DNA of 64,000 nucleotides from an uncultured Eubacteriales bacterium (GTDB lineage Bacteria; Bacillota; Clostridia; Christensenellales; Aristaeellaceae). Numbering within the stretch: the first letter of the stretch is position 1; the number at the start of each line of letters is the position of its first letter. Location of the stretch: positions 144,668 through 208,667 of the forward strand of contig CACXHY010000003.1 in NCBI GenBank assembly GCA_902767565.1, written 5' to 3'. Position numbers and translations under genes: made by a program. The notes beneath the pieces were generated by a model, which was given only the letters and a program-made list of their open reading frames with translations, had not been told where the DNA came from and did no database searches. This document shows, piece after piece, positions 1 to 7,013 of the stretch.

Positions 1-23
1 TCCCCGATTTCGGCGGGCAGTAC

Positions 24-3000
24 ATGGACGGAGCGTACGGCGAAGCGCCGGACGCCGCTTTTGCCGCGCCCGCGGGGGATCCGGCCTTCCCGGCGGAGGA
101 CGGATACCGAGCCCCGGAGGCCGGCCCGCCTGAATGGTACGCGGACGACGGCGCCCCCGCACAGGAGGATCCGCCTGCGTCCGCCGGGTGGGAACCGCCC
201 CTGGACGACGCCCTGACCGAGCGCCGCTCCATCTTCCGGCCCCGGCAGCGCAAGCCGCATTTCATCCTGAGCGTGGCGGTGAACGTGATCCGGGTGCTGG
301 CGGTGCTGGCCCTGCTGGCGGTCGTCGCCGGCATCGGCATCGTGGCCGGCATCGCCAAGGGCTATGTGGAGACCGCGCCGACCCTGAACACCCAGGTGAT
401 CGACGAGCAGGCCCAGACCTCTTTCATCTATGACAACAAGGGCGATCTGATCGCCGAATACAAGGGCACCGAGAACCGCGTGATGGTGATGCTGGCCGCG
501 ATGCCCCCGGACCTGCAGCACGCCTTCGTGGCGGTGGAGGACGCCCGGTTCTACGCGCACAACGGCGTGGACATCAAGCGCATCGGCGGCGCCTTCATCT
601 CCAACCTCTCCGGGAACTCCACCCAGGGCGGCTCCACCATCACCCAGCAGCTGATCAAGAACACCATGCTCTCCTCCGAGCAGAGCTACAAGCGCAAGAT
701 CCAGGAGGCGTATCTGGCCATCCAGCTGGAGCAGACCCTGGAGCAGCAGTACTATGACGAAATGAACCCCGACGGGGCGGTGCTGAGCGAGGCGGAGGAG
801 ACGGCCGTCCGGGCGGAGGCCAAGCGCCGCGCCAAGGACGCCATCCTCGAGAACTACATGAACACCATCTGGCTGGGGGAGAACTACTACGGCGTGCAGG
901 TGGCGGCCCGGGGCTACTTCGGCAAGGAGATGAAGGACCTGACCCTGCGGGAGTGCGCCATGCTGGCCGGCCTGGCCAACAGCCCCTACTACTACAACCC
1001 CCGCCGGAACCTCTACACCCGCCACAAGGAGGGCGTGGACTATGTGGCCATCACCAACGACCGCACGGACTATGTGCTGCGGCGGATGCTGGAGTGCGGC
1101 TACATCACCGAGGAGGAATACCGGGCGGCGCTGGACCCGTCCACGGCCCACGTGCTGGAGACGGATCCCAACACGGCCTCCGGCATGTATCCCTATCCGC
1201 ACTATGTGGAATACGCGGTGAGCGAGGTCGTGGACATCTTCCTGGAGCTGCGCGGGCTGGAGGATACGCCCGCCAACCGCGCAGCCATGGAGCAGGAATT
1301 CCGCACCGGCGGCTACCGGGTGCAGCTGGCCATCGACACGGAGGTCCAGGAGGCGGTGCAGTCCACCCTTTCCGGCTGGACGGGCTACCCCTCTCTCCGG
1401 GATCCCTCCGATAAGGTCTATCGGGCCTCCAATGGCGACGGCACCTACACCGAGATCGTGCAGCCCCAGGCGGCCGCGGTGGTGCTGGATTACCACACGG
1501 GCGAGATCGTGGCCATCGTGGGTTCCCGCGACACGCCCACCGCCCGCAAGACCCTGAACCGCGCCACCGACATGCGGATGCCTGTGGGCTCCTCCATCAA
1601 ACCCCTGACGGTCTACGCGCCGGCCCTGGAGCGGGGGCTGTCTCCCGCCAGCGTGGTCTTCAACATGCCCCTGCCCATTTCCGGCTGGCGGAACGCGAAG
1701 GGGCAGGACTCCTGGCCCACCAACTACGGCGGCGGGGGCTACACCGGGCCCATCACCCTGCGGGAAGCCATCCGCCGGTCCTACAATACCGCCGCGGCCT
1801 ACACCATGATGTCCGTCGTGGGCGTCTCCCGGGCAGTGGACTATCTGCACCAGATGGGGGTGGACGACGCCCACATCGACGCGACGCCCTTCGGCGTGAC
1901 GCTGGGCTCCAGCGGCATCACTCCGCTGCAGATGGCGGTGGCCTACGGCACCCTGGCCAACGGCGGCGTGTATATCGAACCCATCTCCGTCATCGGCATC
2001 TCCGACAGCGATGGCAAGGTCATCTGGGACGGCAGGCAGCATCAGGAGCGCCGGATGGTCTTCTCCCGCTCCACCGCCTACATGATCGTGGACATGATGA
2101 CCACCGTCGTGGAGAGCGGCACCGGCACCGGCGCCAAGATCAAGGGCCAGCATGTGGCCGGCAAGACCGGGACCAACTCGGACCAGCGCGGCGTGACCTT
2201 CGCCGGCTTCACCGGATACTACAGCTCCTGCGTGTGGGTCGGCCACGACAACTACAAGCCCCTCTCCAGCAAGACCACCGGCTCCGGCGCGGCGGCCCCC
2301 CTGTGGAAGGCCTACATGGAAAAGATCCACAAGGGCAAGAGCGACCGGGCCATCATGGAGGGCGATCCGAGCCAGTACGGCCTGGTATACGCGGAGACCT
2401 GCAAGGTCTCGGGCCAGCTGGCCACCGACGCCTGCCGGGCGGACAGCGATCACGGCGTCGTCCGGGATCTGTGGCGAAGCGGGACCCAGCCCACGACCTC
2501 CTGCCAGATGCACACCGCAGAGACGGTCTGCGCCGACAGCGGCATGATCGCCGGCCCCTACTGCCCCAATCCGGTGACCCGGGCGGTGGTGAGCATCCCC
2601 CACAACCACCCGCTGGAGCCATTCCTCGGCACCGGCTACGAGAGCGATCTGCGCAAGTACCTGAACCTGTCCTCCTCGTCGGGCGGGCAGACCTGCACCC
2701 TCCACACCGGCTATGAGCAGCAGATGCCCGGATACGGCGACTACACCGACCCGGGCTACACAGACCCGGGCTACACGGATCCCGGCTACACGGATCCGGG
2801 CTACGCAGACCCGGGCTACATCCAGCCCTCCGGCGGCTCGGCCTACGAGGCCACCGCATGGGATCTGCTGGGGCAGGCCCAGGGCATGCTGAGCACCATG
2901 GATCCCAACAGCGCCTGGGCCATCGCCCTTTCCGGCGCCATCGCCAACCTGCAGGGGATCCTGAACAGCGGCTATTATGACGAAAGCACTCTGGTGAGCG

Positions 3001-3041
3001 CCATCGGCCTGCTGACCCAGGTCATGGCGGGGATCTATTGA
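24..3041 (+). CDS. Class A penicillin-binding protein (PBP1A type), possibly 5'-incomplete
   Basis: Bifunctional peptidoglycan glycosyltransferase/DD-transpeptidase anchored in the membrane. About 80 acidic, proline-rich residues precede one membrane segment (about 80-113). The glycosyltransferase (GT51) domain shows VEDARFY near residue 172 and the QGGSTITQQLIKN motif. The transpeptidase has SxxK (S523-S-I-K526), SYN near 586 and KTGT near 714. After a cysteine-containing extracytoplasmic region comes a short tandem TDPGY tail (about nt 2743-2820) and a final helical segment. The reading frame is open to the window edge, so the ATG at 24 may be internal and the cytoplasmic N-terminus longer. 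The esterase gene follows after 16 bp. Family assignment is certain; the exact start is not. Confidence 0.93.
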   Translation: MDGAYGEAPDAAFAAPAGDPAFPAEDGYRAPEAGPPEWYADDGAPAQEDPPASAGWEPPLDDALTERRSIFRPRQRKPHFILSVAVNVIRVLAVLALLAVVAGIGIVAGIAKGYVETAPTLNTQVIDEQAQTSFIYDNKGDLIAEYKGTENRVMVMLAAMPPDLQHAFVAVEDARFYAHNGVDIKRIGGAFISNLSGNSTQGGSTITQQLIKNTMLSSEQSYKRKIQEAYLAIQLEQTLEQQYYDEMNPDGAVLSEAEETAVRAEAKRRAKDAILENYMNTIWLGENYYGVQVAARGYFGKEMKDLTLRECAMLAGLANSPYYYNPRRNLYTRHKEGVDYVAITNDRTDYVLRRMLECGYITEEEYRAALDPSTAHVLETDPNTASGMYPYPHYVEYAVSEVVDIFLELRGLEDTPANRAAMEQEFRTGGYRVQLAIDTEVQEAVQSTLSGWTGYPSLRDPSDKVYRASNGDGTYTEIVQPQAAAVVLDYHTGEIVAIVGSRDTPTARKTLNRATDMRMPVGSSIKPLTVYAPALERGLSPASVVFNMPLPISGWRNAKGQDSWPTNYGGGGYTGPITLREAIRRSYNTAAAYTMMSVVGVSRAVDYLHQMGVDDAHIDATPFGVTLGSSGITPLQMAVAYGTLANGGVYIEPISVIGISDSDGKVIWDGRQHQERRMVFSRSTAYMIVDMMTTVVESGTGTGAKIKGQHVAGKTGTNSDQRGVTFAGFTGYYSSCVWVGHDNYKPLSSKTTGSGAAAPLWKAYMEKIHKGKSDRAIMEGDPSQYGLVYAETCKVSGQLATDACRADSDHGVVRDLWRSGTQPTTSCQMHTAETVCADSGMIAGPYCPNPVTRAVVSIPHNHPLEPFLGTGYESDLRKYLNLSSSSGGQTCTLHTGYEQQMPGYGDYTDPGYTDPGYTDPGYTDPGYADPGYIQPSGGSAYEATAWDLLGQAQGMLSTMDPNSAWAIALSGAIANLQGILNSGYYDESTLVSAIGLLTQVMAGIY
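2743..2822 (+). repeat. 15-bp tandem repeats encoding TDPGY
   Basis: About five consecutive 15-bp units near the 3' end of the PBP gene encode TDPGY, with ADPGY and IQPSG variants at the end. Such repeats can change copy number by slippage without shifting the frame, altering the length of the extracellular tail. Confidence 0.85.
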
Positions 3042-3057
3042 CAGACAGGAGAAAACG

Positions 3058-3774
3058 ATGCCGACGATCTACCTGATCGGTGACTCCACCGTGGACACGG
3101 CCGCCGAGCCATTCCGGGGCTGGGGCTGGGCCTTCCCGCTCTATGTCAGGGAAGGGATCGCCGTGGAGAACCACGCCGCCTCCGGGCGTTCCAGCCGCTC
3201 CTTCCGGGAGGAAGGGCGCTTCGGGCCCGTCCGGGAGAAACTGCAGGCCGGCGACATGCTGCTCATCCAGTTCGGCCACAACGACGAGAAGGACGACGAG
3301 CGGCACACGGATCCGGAGACCACCTATACCGCGGAGCTGCGCGCCTACTGCGAGGCGGCGCTGGCCGCCGGCGCGCTGCCCGTGCTGATCACCTCCGTCT
3401 CCCGGCGGTTCTTCGTGGGCAAGCGCTCCCTCATGTACACCCACGGCGAATACCCCCGGGCCGTCCGGGTGCTGGCCCGCGAGCTGGACGTGCCCCTGTG
3501 CAACCTGGAGTTGGACAGCCGCCGCCTGTATCTGGCCCTGGGCGAGGAGGAGACCGCCACCCTCTTCGTCCGCACGGCGCCCGGCGAGCATCCCGACTAT
3601 CCGGAGGGCCACGAGGACAGGACCCACTTCTGCGCCAAAGGCTCCCGGGCGATCGCGGGCGTGGTGGCGTCGGAGCTGGCCCGGGATCCGCGCTGCGCCG
3701 GATATCTCGCCGAAGACTGGAGAGAGACCGCCCTGGAGGCCGGAGTCCCCGGGTCGGTGCTGACCGCCGGATGA
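3058..3774 (+). CDS. SGNH/GDSL hydrolase, rhamnogalacturonan acetylesterase-like
   Basis: A 238-residue SGNH-fold esterase. Block I is GDSTVD near the N-terminus (catalytic Ser), the oxyanion Asn lies in QFGHND, and the C-terminal Asp/His dyad lies in EDRTHF, the pattern of rhamnogalacturonan acetylesterases (RhgT/YesT-like). Its role would be removing acetyl groups from pectin-derived oligosaccharides. There is no signal peptide, so it probably acts in the cytoplasm on imported oligomers. The start has a good site (AGGAG about 8 nt upstream), and the gene lies 16 bp after the PBP gene, so it may be co-transcribed with it. Specificity is inferred from motifs only. Confidence 0.85.
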   Translation: MPTIYLIGDSTVDTAAEPFRGWGWAFPLYVREGIAVENHAASGRSSRSFREEGRFGPVREKLQAGDMLLIQFGHNDEKDDERHTDPETTYTAELRAYCEAALAAGALPVLITSVSRRFFVGKRSLMYTHGEYPRAVRVLARELDVPLCNLELDSRRLYLALGEEETATLFVRTAPGEHPDYPEGHEDRTHFCAKGSRAIAGVVASELARDPRCAGYLAEDWRETALEAGVPGSVLTAG

Positions 3775-3802
3775 GGGTCCGCGCCGCCGGGATGAATCGG
3801 GC

Positions 3803-3831
3803 TTGCAAAAGCCGGCGGAATGGGGTATAAT
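3803..3831 (+). promoter_or_regulatory. Sigma-A promoter for the P-loop ATPase gene
   Basis: TTGCAA at 3803-3808, a 17-bp spacer, then a perfect TATAAT at 3826-3831, 35 bp upstream of the start codon. Confidence 0.8.
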
Positions 3832-3865
3832 GAAGCCAGCAAATATCACAGAGGAGGGATCCCCC

Positions 3866-4276
3866 ATGATACAGATCATTGCGGGAAACAAGGGCTCCGG
3901 CAAGACCAAGCGCCTCATCGACATGACCAACCAGACCGCGCACGAGACCGCCGGCGATGTGGTTTTCCTGGACGACGACAACCGCTACATGTTCGACATC
4001 GATCATCGGGTACGCTTCATCAACGCGGGCGAGTACCATGTCCATACAGCCGAAATGTTCCTGGGCTTCCTTTCCGGCATGCTCAGCCAGAACTTCGACA
4101 TCAGCTATATCTTTATCGACGCCTTCACCAAGCTGTGCAAGACCGACCTGAACGAAGCGGCCTGGCTCTTCGAGGCCATGGAGGAGCTGAGCGGGAAGCA
4201 CCACGTGAACTTCGTGCTCTCCATCTCCGCCGATCCCGCCGGCCTGCCGGACTTTGTGGGCAAATACATCATCTGA
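3866..4276 (+). CDS. Small P-loop ATPase, 'twitching motility PilT'-like
   Basis: A 136-residue protein beginning with a Walker A motif (AGNKGSGKTK, residues about 6-15). It belongs to a short ATP-binding family widespread in Clostridia that is often labelled twitching motility protein PilT, although it lacks the rest of PilT. A hydrophobic strand ending in Asp (YIFIDAF, about 89-95) may be Walker B. The start was chosen for the GAGGAGGG site 7 nt upstream; an in-frame start 63 bp earlier falls inside the promoter. It has its own promoter and terminator, so it is monocistronic. The function is unknown. Confidence 0.75.
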   Translation: MIQIIAGNKGSGKTKRLIDMTNQTAHETAGDVVFLDDDNRYMFDIDHRVRFINAGEYHVHTAEMFLGFLSGMLSQNFDISYIFIDAFTKLCKTDLNEAAWLFEAMEELSGKHHVNFVLSISADPAGLPDFVGKYII

Positions 4277-4294
4277 CGGAACAAGACCTTGACC

Positions 4295-4324
4295 GGGGAC
4301 GGCTTCGCCAGGCCGTCCCCTTTG
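4295..4324 (+). terminator. Rho-independent terminator after the P-loop ATPase gene
   Basis: A perfect 9-bp stem (GGGGACGGC / GCCGTCCCC, 4295-4303 and 4312-4320) is followed by a short T run, 19 bp after the stop codon. Confidence 0.75.
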
Positions 4325-4365
4325 CGTCAGGGGCAACTCACACAGACTGACCGGGAGGGATCCTT

Positions 4366-5859
4366 ATGTCCTACTTCTCCACCCGCGGCGGCGCGGTCGT
4401 CACGGCGTCCCAAGCGATCCTGACCGGGCTGGCCCCGGGAGGCGGACTGTATGTGCCCGCCATGTTTCCGCAGGTCGACCGGCAGTGGATCGCTGCCCTG
4501 AACGCCATGCCCTACGCCAGGCGGGCCGAAGCGGTGCTGTCGCTGTATCTGGAGGACTACACCGCCCAGGAGATCGCCGGAGCCGTGGACGCCGCCTATT
4601 CCGCCGAGCGCTTCGACGACCCGGCCATCGCCCCCGTGCGCAGGCTGGACGGCAATACCTGGCTGCTGGAGCTCTTCCACGGCCCCACCCTGGCCTTCAA
4701 GGACATGGCCCTGCAGCTGCTGCCCCACCTGGTGCGCCAGGCGGCCCGGAAAGCGGGGGAGGAGCGGGAGATCAGCATCCTCGTGGCCACCAGCGGCGAC
4801 ACCGGCAAAGCCGCGCTGGAAGGCTTCCGCGACGTGCCCGGCACCTCCTGCACCGTGTTCTATCCCGAGGAGGGCGTCAGCGATATCCAGAAGCTGCAGA
4901 TGACCACCACCGGCGGCGGCAATACCCGCGTCATCGCCGTGGAAGGCAACTTCGACGACGCCCAGACTGGCGTGAAGCAGCTCTTCGCCTCCCCGGACTT
5001 CGCGGCGCGGATGGGGGAGAAGGGCCGGGTGCTCTCCTCCGCCAACAGCATCAACTTCGGCCGTCTGGTCCCCCAGGTGGTCTACTACTTCAGCGCCTAC
5101 GCCGACCTGTGCGCCGCCGGCGGGGTGGCCGCCGGGGAGCCGGTGAACTTCGTGGTGCCCACGGGCAATTTCGGCGACATCCTGGCGGGATGGTACGCGA
5201 AGAACATGGGTCTGCCGGTGAACAAGCTCATCTGCGCCAGCAACCGCAACAACGTGCTGACGGACTTCTTTGCCAGCGGCACCTACTCCACCCATCGCCT
5301 CTTCTACAAGACGACGTCCCCCTCCATGGACATCCTGGTCTCCTCCAACCTGGAGCGCCTCCTCTACGAGACGGCGGACCGGGACGGCGAGCTGGTGAGC
5401 GTGTGGATGAAGCAGCTGCGGGAGGTGGGCAGCTACTCCGTCGGCGACCAGCGCCGGGAACAGCTGTCCAAAACCTTTGCCGCGGGCTGCGCCGACGACC
5501 GGCAGACTGCCGCGGAGATCCACGCGCTCTTCCGGCGCACGGGCTGCGTCATCGACACGCACACGGGCGTCGCGGCGAAGGTGCTGGCCGATTACCGCGC
5601 CGAGACCGGCGACAGCACCCCTGCCGTGATCGTGTCCACAGCCAGCCCCTACAAGTTCTGCGCGGATGTGCTGACCGCCCTGCAGGGGAAGGAAGCGACC
5701 GCGGGCAAGGACGCCTTCGCCTGCGCGGCCGAACTGGAGAAACTCAGCGGCGTCCCCGTGCCGAAGCAGGTCAGCGCCCTCCGGGAGCTCCCGGTGCTCC
5801 ACAGCCGCCGCTGCACCCGCGACGTGCAGGCCATGGCCGACGCCGTGCTGGCCGACTGA
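4366..5859 (+). CDS. thrC: Threonine synthase
   Basis: A 497-residue PLP enzyme converting O-phospho-L-homoserine to L-threonine. The N-terminus reads FSTRGG...LAPGGGLYVP, the family hallmark. The PLP lysine is in PTLAFKDMALQL (about residues 107-118), followed by the ATSGDTGKAA phosphate-binding loop and SANSINFGRLVPQ. Length matches the long (yeast/E. coli-like) class. A GGGAGGGA ribosome binding site precedes the ATG. It has its own terminator and no other threonine genes beside it, so it looks like a stand-alone transcription unit. No leader attenuator or riboswitch was seen. Confidence 0.96.
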   Translation: MSYFSTRGGAVVTASQAILTGLAPGGGLYVPAMFPQVDRQWIAALNAMPYARRAEAVLSLYLEDYTAQEIAGAVDAAYSAERFDDPAIAPVRRLDGNTWLLELFHGPTLAFKDMALQLLPHLVRQAARKAGEEREISILVATSGDTGKAALEGFRDVPGTSCTVFYPEEGVSDIQKLQMTTTGGGNTRVIAVEGNFDDAQTGVKQLFASPDFAARMGEKGRVLSSANSINFGRLVPQVVYYFSAYADLCAAGGVAAGEPVNFVVPTGNFGDILAGWYAKNMGLPVNKLICASNRNNVLTDFFASGTYSTHRLFYKTTSPSMDILVSSNLERLLYETADRDGELVSVWMKQLREVGSYSVGDQRREQLSKTFAAGCADDRQTAAEIHALFRRTGCVIDTHTGVAAKVLADYRAETGDSTPAVIVSTASPYKFCADVLTALQGKEATAGKDAFACAAELEKLSGVPVPKQVSALRELPVLHSRRCTRDVQAMADAVLAD

Positions 5860-5876
5860 CGGACCGAGCCTTCACA

Positions 5877-5904
5877 GGACCGCCTTTCCCCGGACGGTCC
5901 TTTT
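5877..5904 (+). terminator. Rho-independent terminator of thrC
   Basis: Stem GGACCG / CGGTCC (5877-5882, 5895-5900) followed directly by TTTT, 17 bp after the thrC stop. Confidence 0.75.
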
Positions 5905-6074
5905 CGCTGGCATCCACTGTCCGCATTTCGGCAGCTTCTGTCGAATGCAGAATGCGTGTCTGAACGCTGCGGGGGGATCTGCTGCAGATACTCTTGTCCT
6001 TGCGGTACCCGGACAGAAACACGTGCCACCTATGATTCCACCCGAAAGGCGTCTTGTGCTCAGGAGGCAAAAGC

Positions 6075-6344
6075 ATGGCAAAAGGGATCGATCAGACGGT
6101 TATCGATGCACTAAAAGAGTACTGCAATGAGCGACACTATGATTATGACAAACTCATGGCAATGCCGAAGAGTTATGGTGAAGGCGTGTTTCTGATCTAT
6201 CACTTTGACCCCAAACGCGGCGAAAACGGATTGTATGACGAGACGCCGATGCCGGTAGTTCTGAGACTAACCAGAAGGGACAGCGAATGGACGGTTTCCG
6301 AAACAGAATACGCAAGGATGTACCTTGTCAGACAGGCGGAGTGA
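6075..6344 (+). CDS. Small protein of unknown function (89 aa)
   Basis: I do not recognise this family. The 89-residue product begins MAKGIDQTVIDALKEYC and is charged and soluble, with no membrane segment or signal peptide; the middle is rich in aromatic residues (YDYDKLMAMPKSYGEG, FLIYHFD). The start was chosen for AGGAGG (6062-6067) 7 nt upstream; a TTG 21 bp earlier is less likely. Base composition is clearly AT-richer than the neighbours, and about 170 bp of unusual non-coding DNA precede it, so a recent origin or transfer is possible. It ends before a strong bidirectional hairpin and stands alone between thrC and the convergent pcp gene. Confidence 0.6.
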   Translation: MAKGIDQTVIDALKEYCNERHYDYDKLMAMPKSYGEGVFLIYHFDPKRGENGLYDETPMPVVLRLTRRDSEWTVSETEYARMYLVRQAE

Positions 6345-6390
6345 CAAATGCAACCGGCATACCGTGATCGCGCGCCGATCCGGAACAGAA

Positions 6391-6413
6391 AAACGGGCCG
6401 AAGCCCGTTTTTT
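6391..6413. terminator. Bidirectional terminator between convergent genes
   Basis: AAACGGGC-CGAA-GCCCGTTT, an 8-bp perfect stem with a tetraloop, has T runs on both strands. It serves the small plus-strand gene and the minus-strand pcp gene. Confidence 0.85.
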
Positions 6414-6416
6414 CAA

Positions 6417-7013
6417 TCACGAATTGAGGATGATGGCCCGCAGGCACAGGGTCAATCCCTTCACGATGTCGTGCAGCGGCATGGAGGGCACGCCCTCCGG
6501 CGCCTGCTCCGGCAGGAAGGGCACGTGCACGAACCCCACGCGGGTAGCCGTCCCGCCGAAGCGCAGCAGCAGGCTGTACAGCAGGTCGTTGCAGACGTAG
6601 GTGCCGGCGGAATGGGAGAGGTATGCCGGGAGCCCGGTCTCCATCATGGCGCTGACCATGCGTTCGACCGGCAGGGTGGCGTACAGGCGCTCCGGCCCTT
6701 CCGGGGCGATGCGCTCTCCCCGCGGCTGCCGCCCGTCGTTGTCGGGGATGCGGGCCTCCCGCAGGTTGACGCCTTCGGCTTCCGGCGTGACGGCGTTCCG
6801 CCCGCCGGCCTGCCCGACGCAGAGGATGGCGTCCGGCGCCGGATCACAGGCGGCCAGCACGGTCTCAGCCGCGCGGCCGAAGGCCACGGGAAGGCGGAGG
6901 CGGCGGATCTCCCATCCTCCGAGCCGCTCCGGCAGGCGGCGGACCGCCTCCCAGGAGGGATTCAGCGATCCGCCGCCGAAGGGCTCGAAGCCCGTGACAA
7001 GAACGGTGCTCAT
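6417..7013 (-). CDS. pcp: Pyroglutamyl-peptidase I
   Basis: A 198-residue cysteine peptidase (C15) that removes N-terminal pyroglutamate from peptides. It starts with VLVTGFEPFGG, the family signature. The catalytic Cys lies in AGTYVCNDLLYSLL and the catalytic His in VGFVHVPFLPEQ; the conserved Glu is in the EAEGVNLREARIPDNDG region. Its ATG overlaps the stop codon of the upstream secreted-protein gene (ATGA, 7010-7013), so the two are translationally coupled. Length is slightly below the usual 205-215. It is soluble and acts in cytoplasmic peptide turnover. Confidence 0.93.
   Translation of the reverse strand: MSTVLVTGFEPFGGGSLNPSWEAVRRLPERLGGWEIRRLRLPVAFGRAAETVLAACDPAPDAILCVGQAGGRNAVTPEAEGVNLREARIPDNDGRQPRGERIAPEGPERLYATLPVERMVSAMMETGLPAYLSHSAGTYVCNDLLYSLLLRFGGTATRVGFVHVPFLPEQAPEGVPSMPLHDIVKGLTLCLRAIILNS

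Noticed and set aside
5905..6074. Possible riboswitch or small RNA before the 89-residue gene
   Set aside because: No conserved fold or terminator-antiterminator pair could be recognised, and no consensus promoter.
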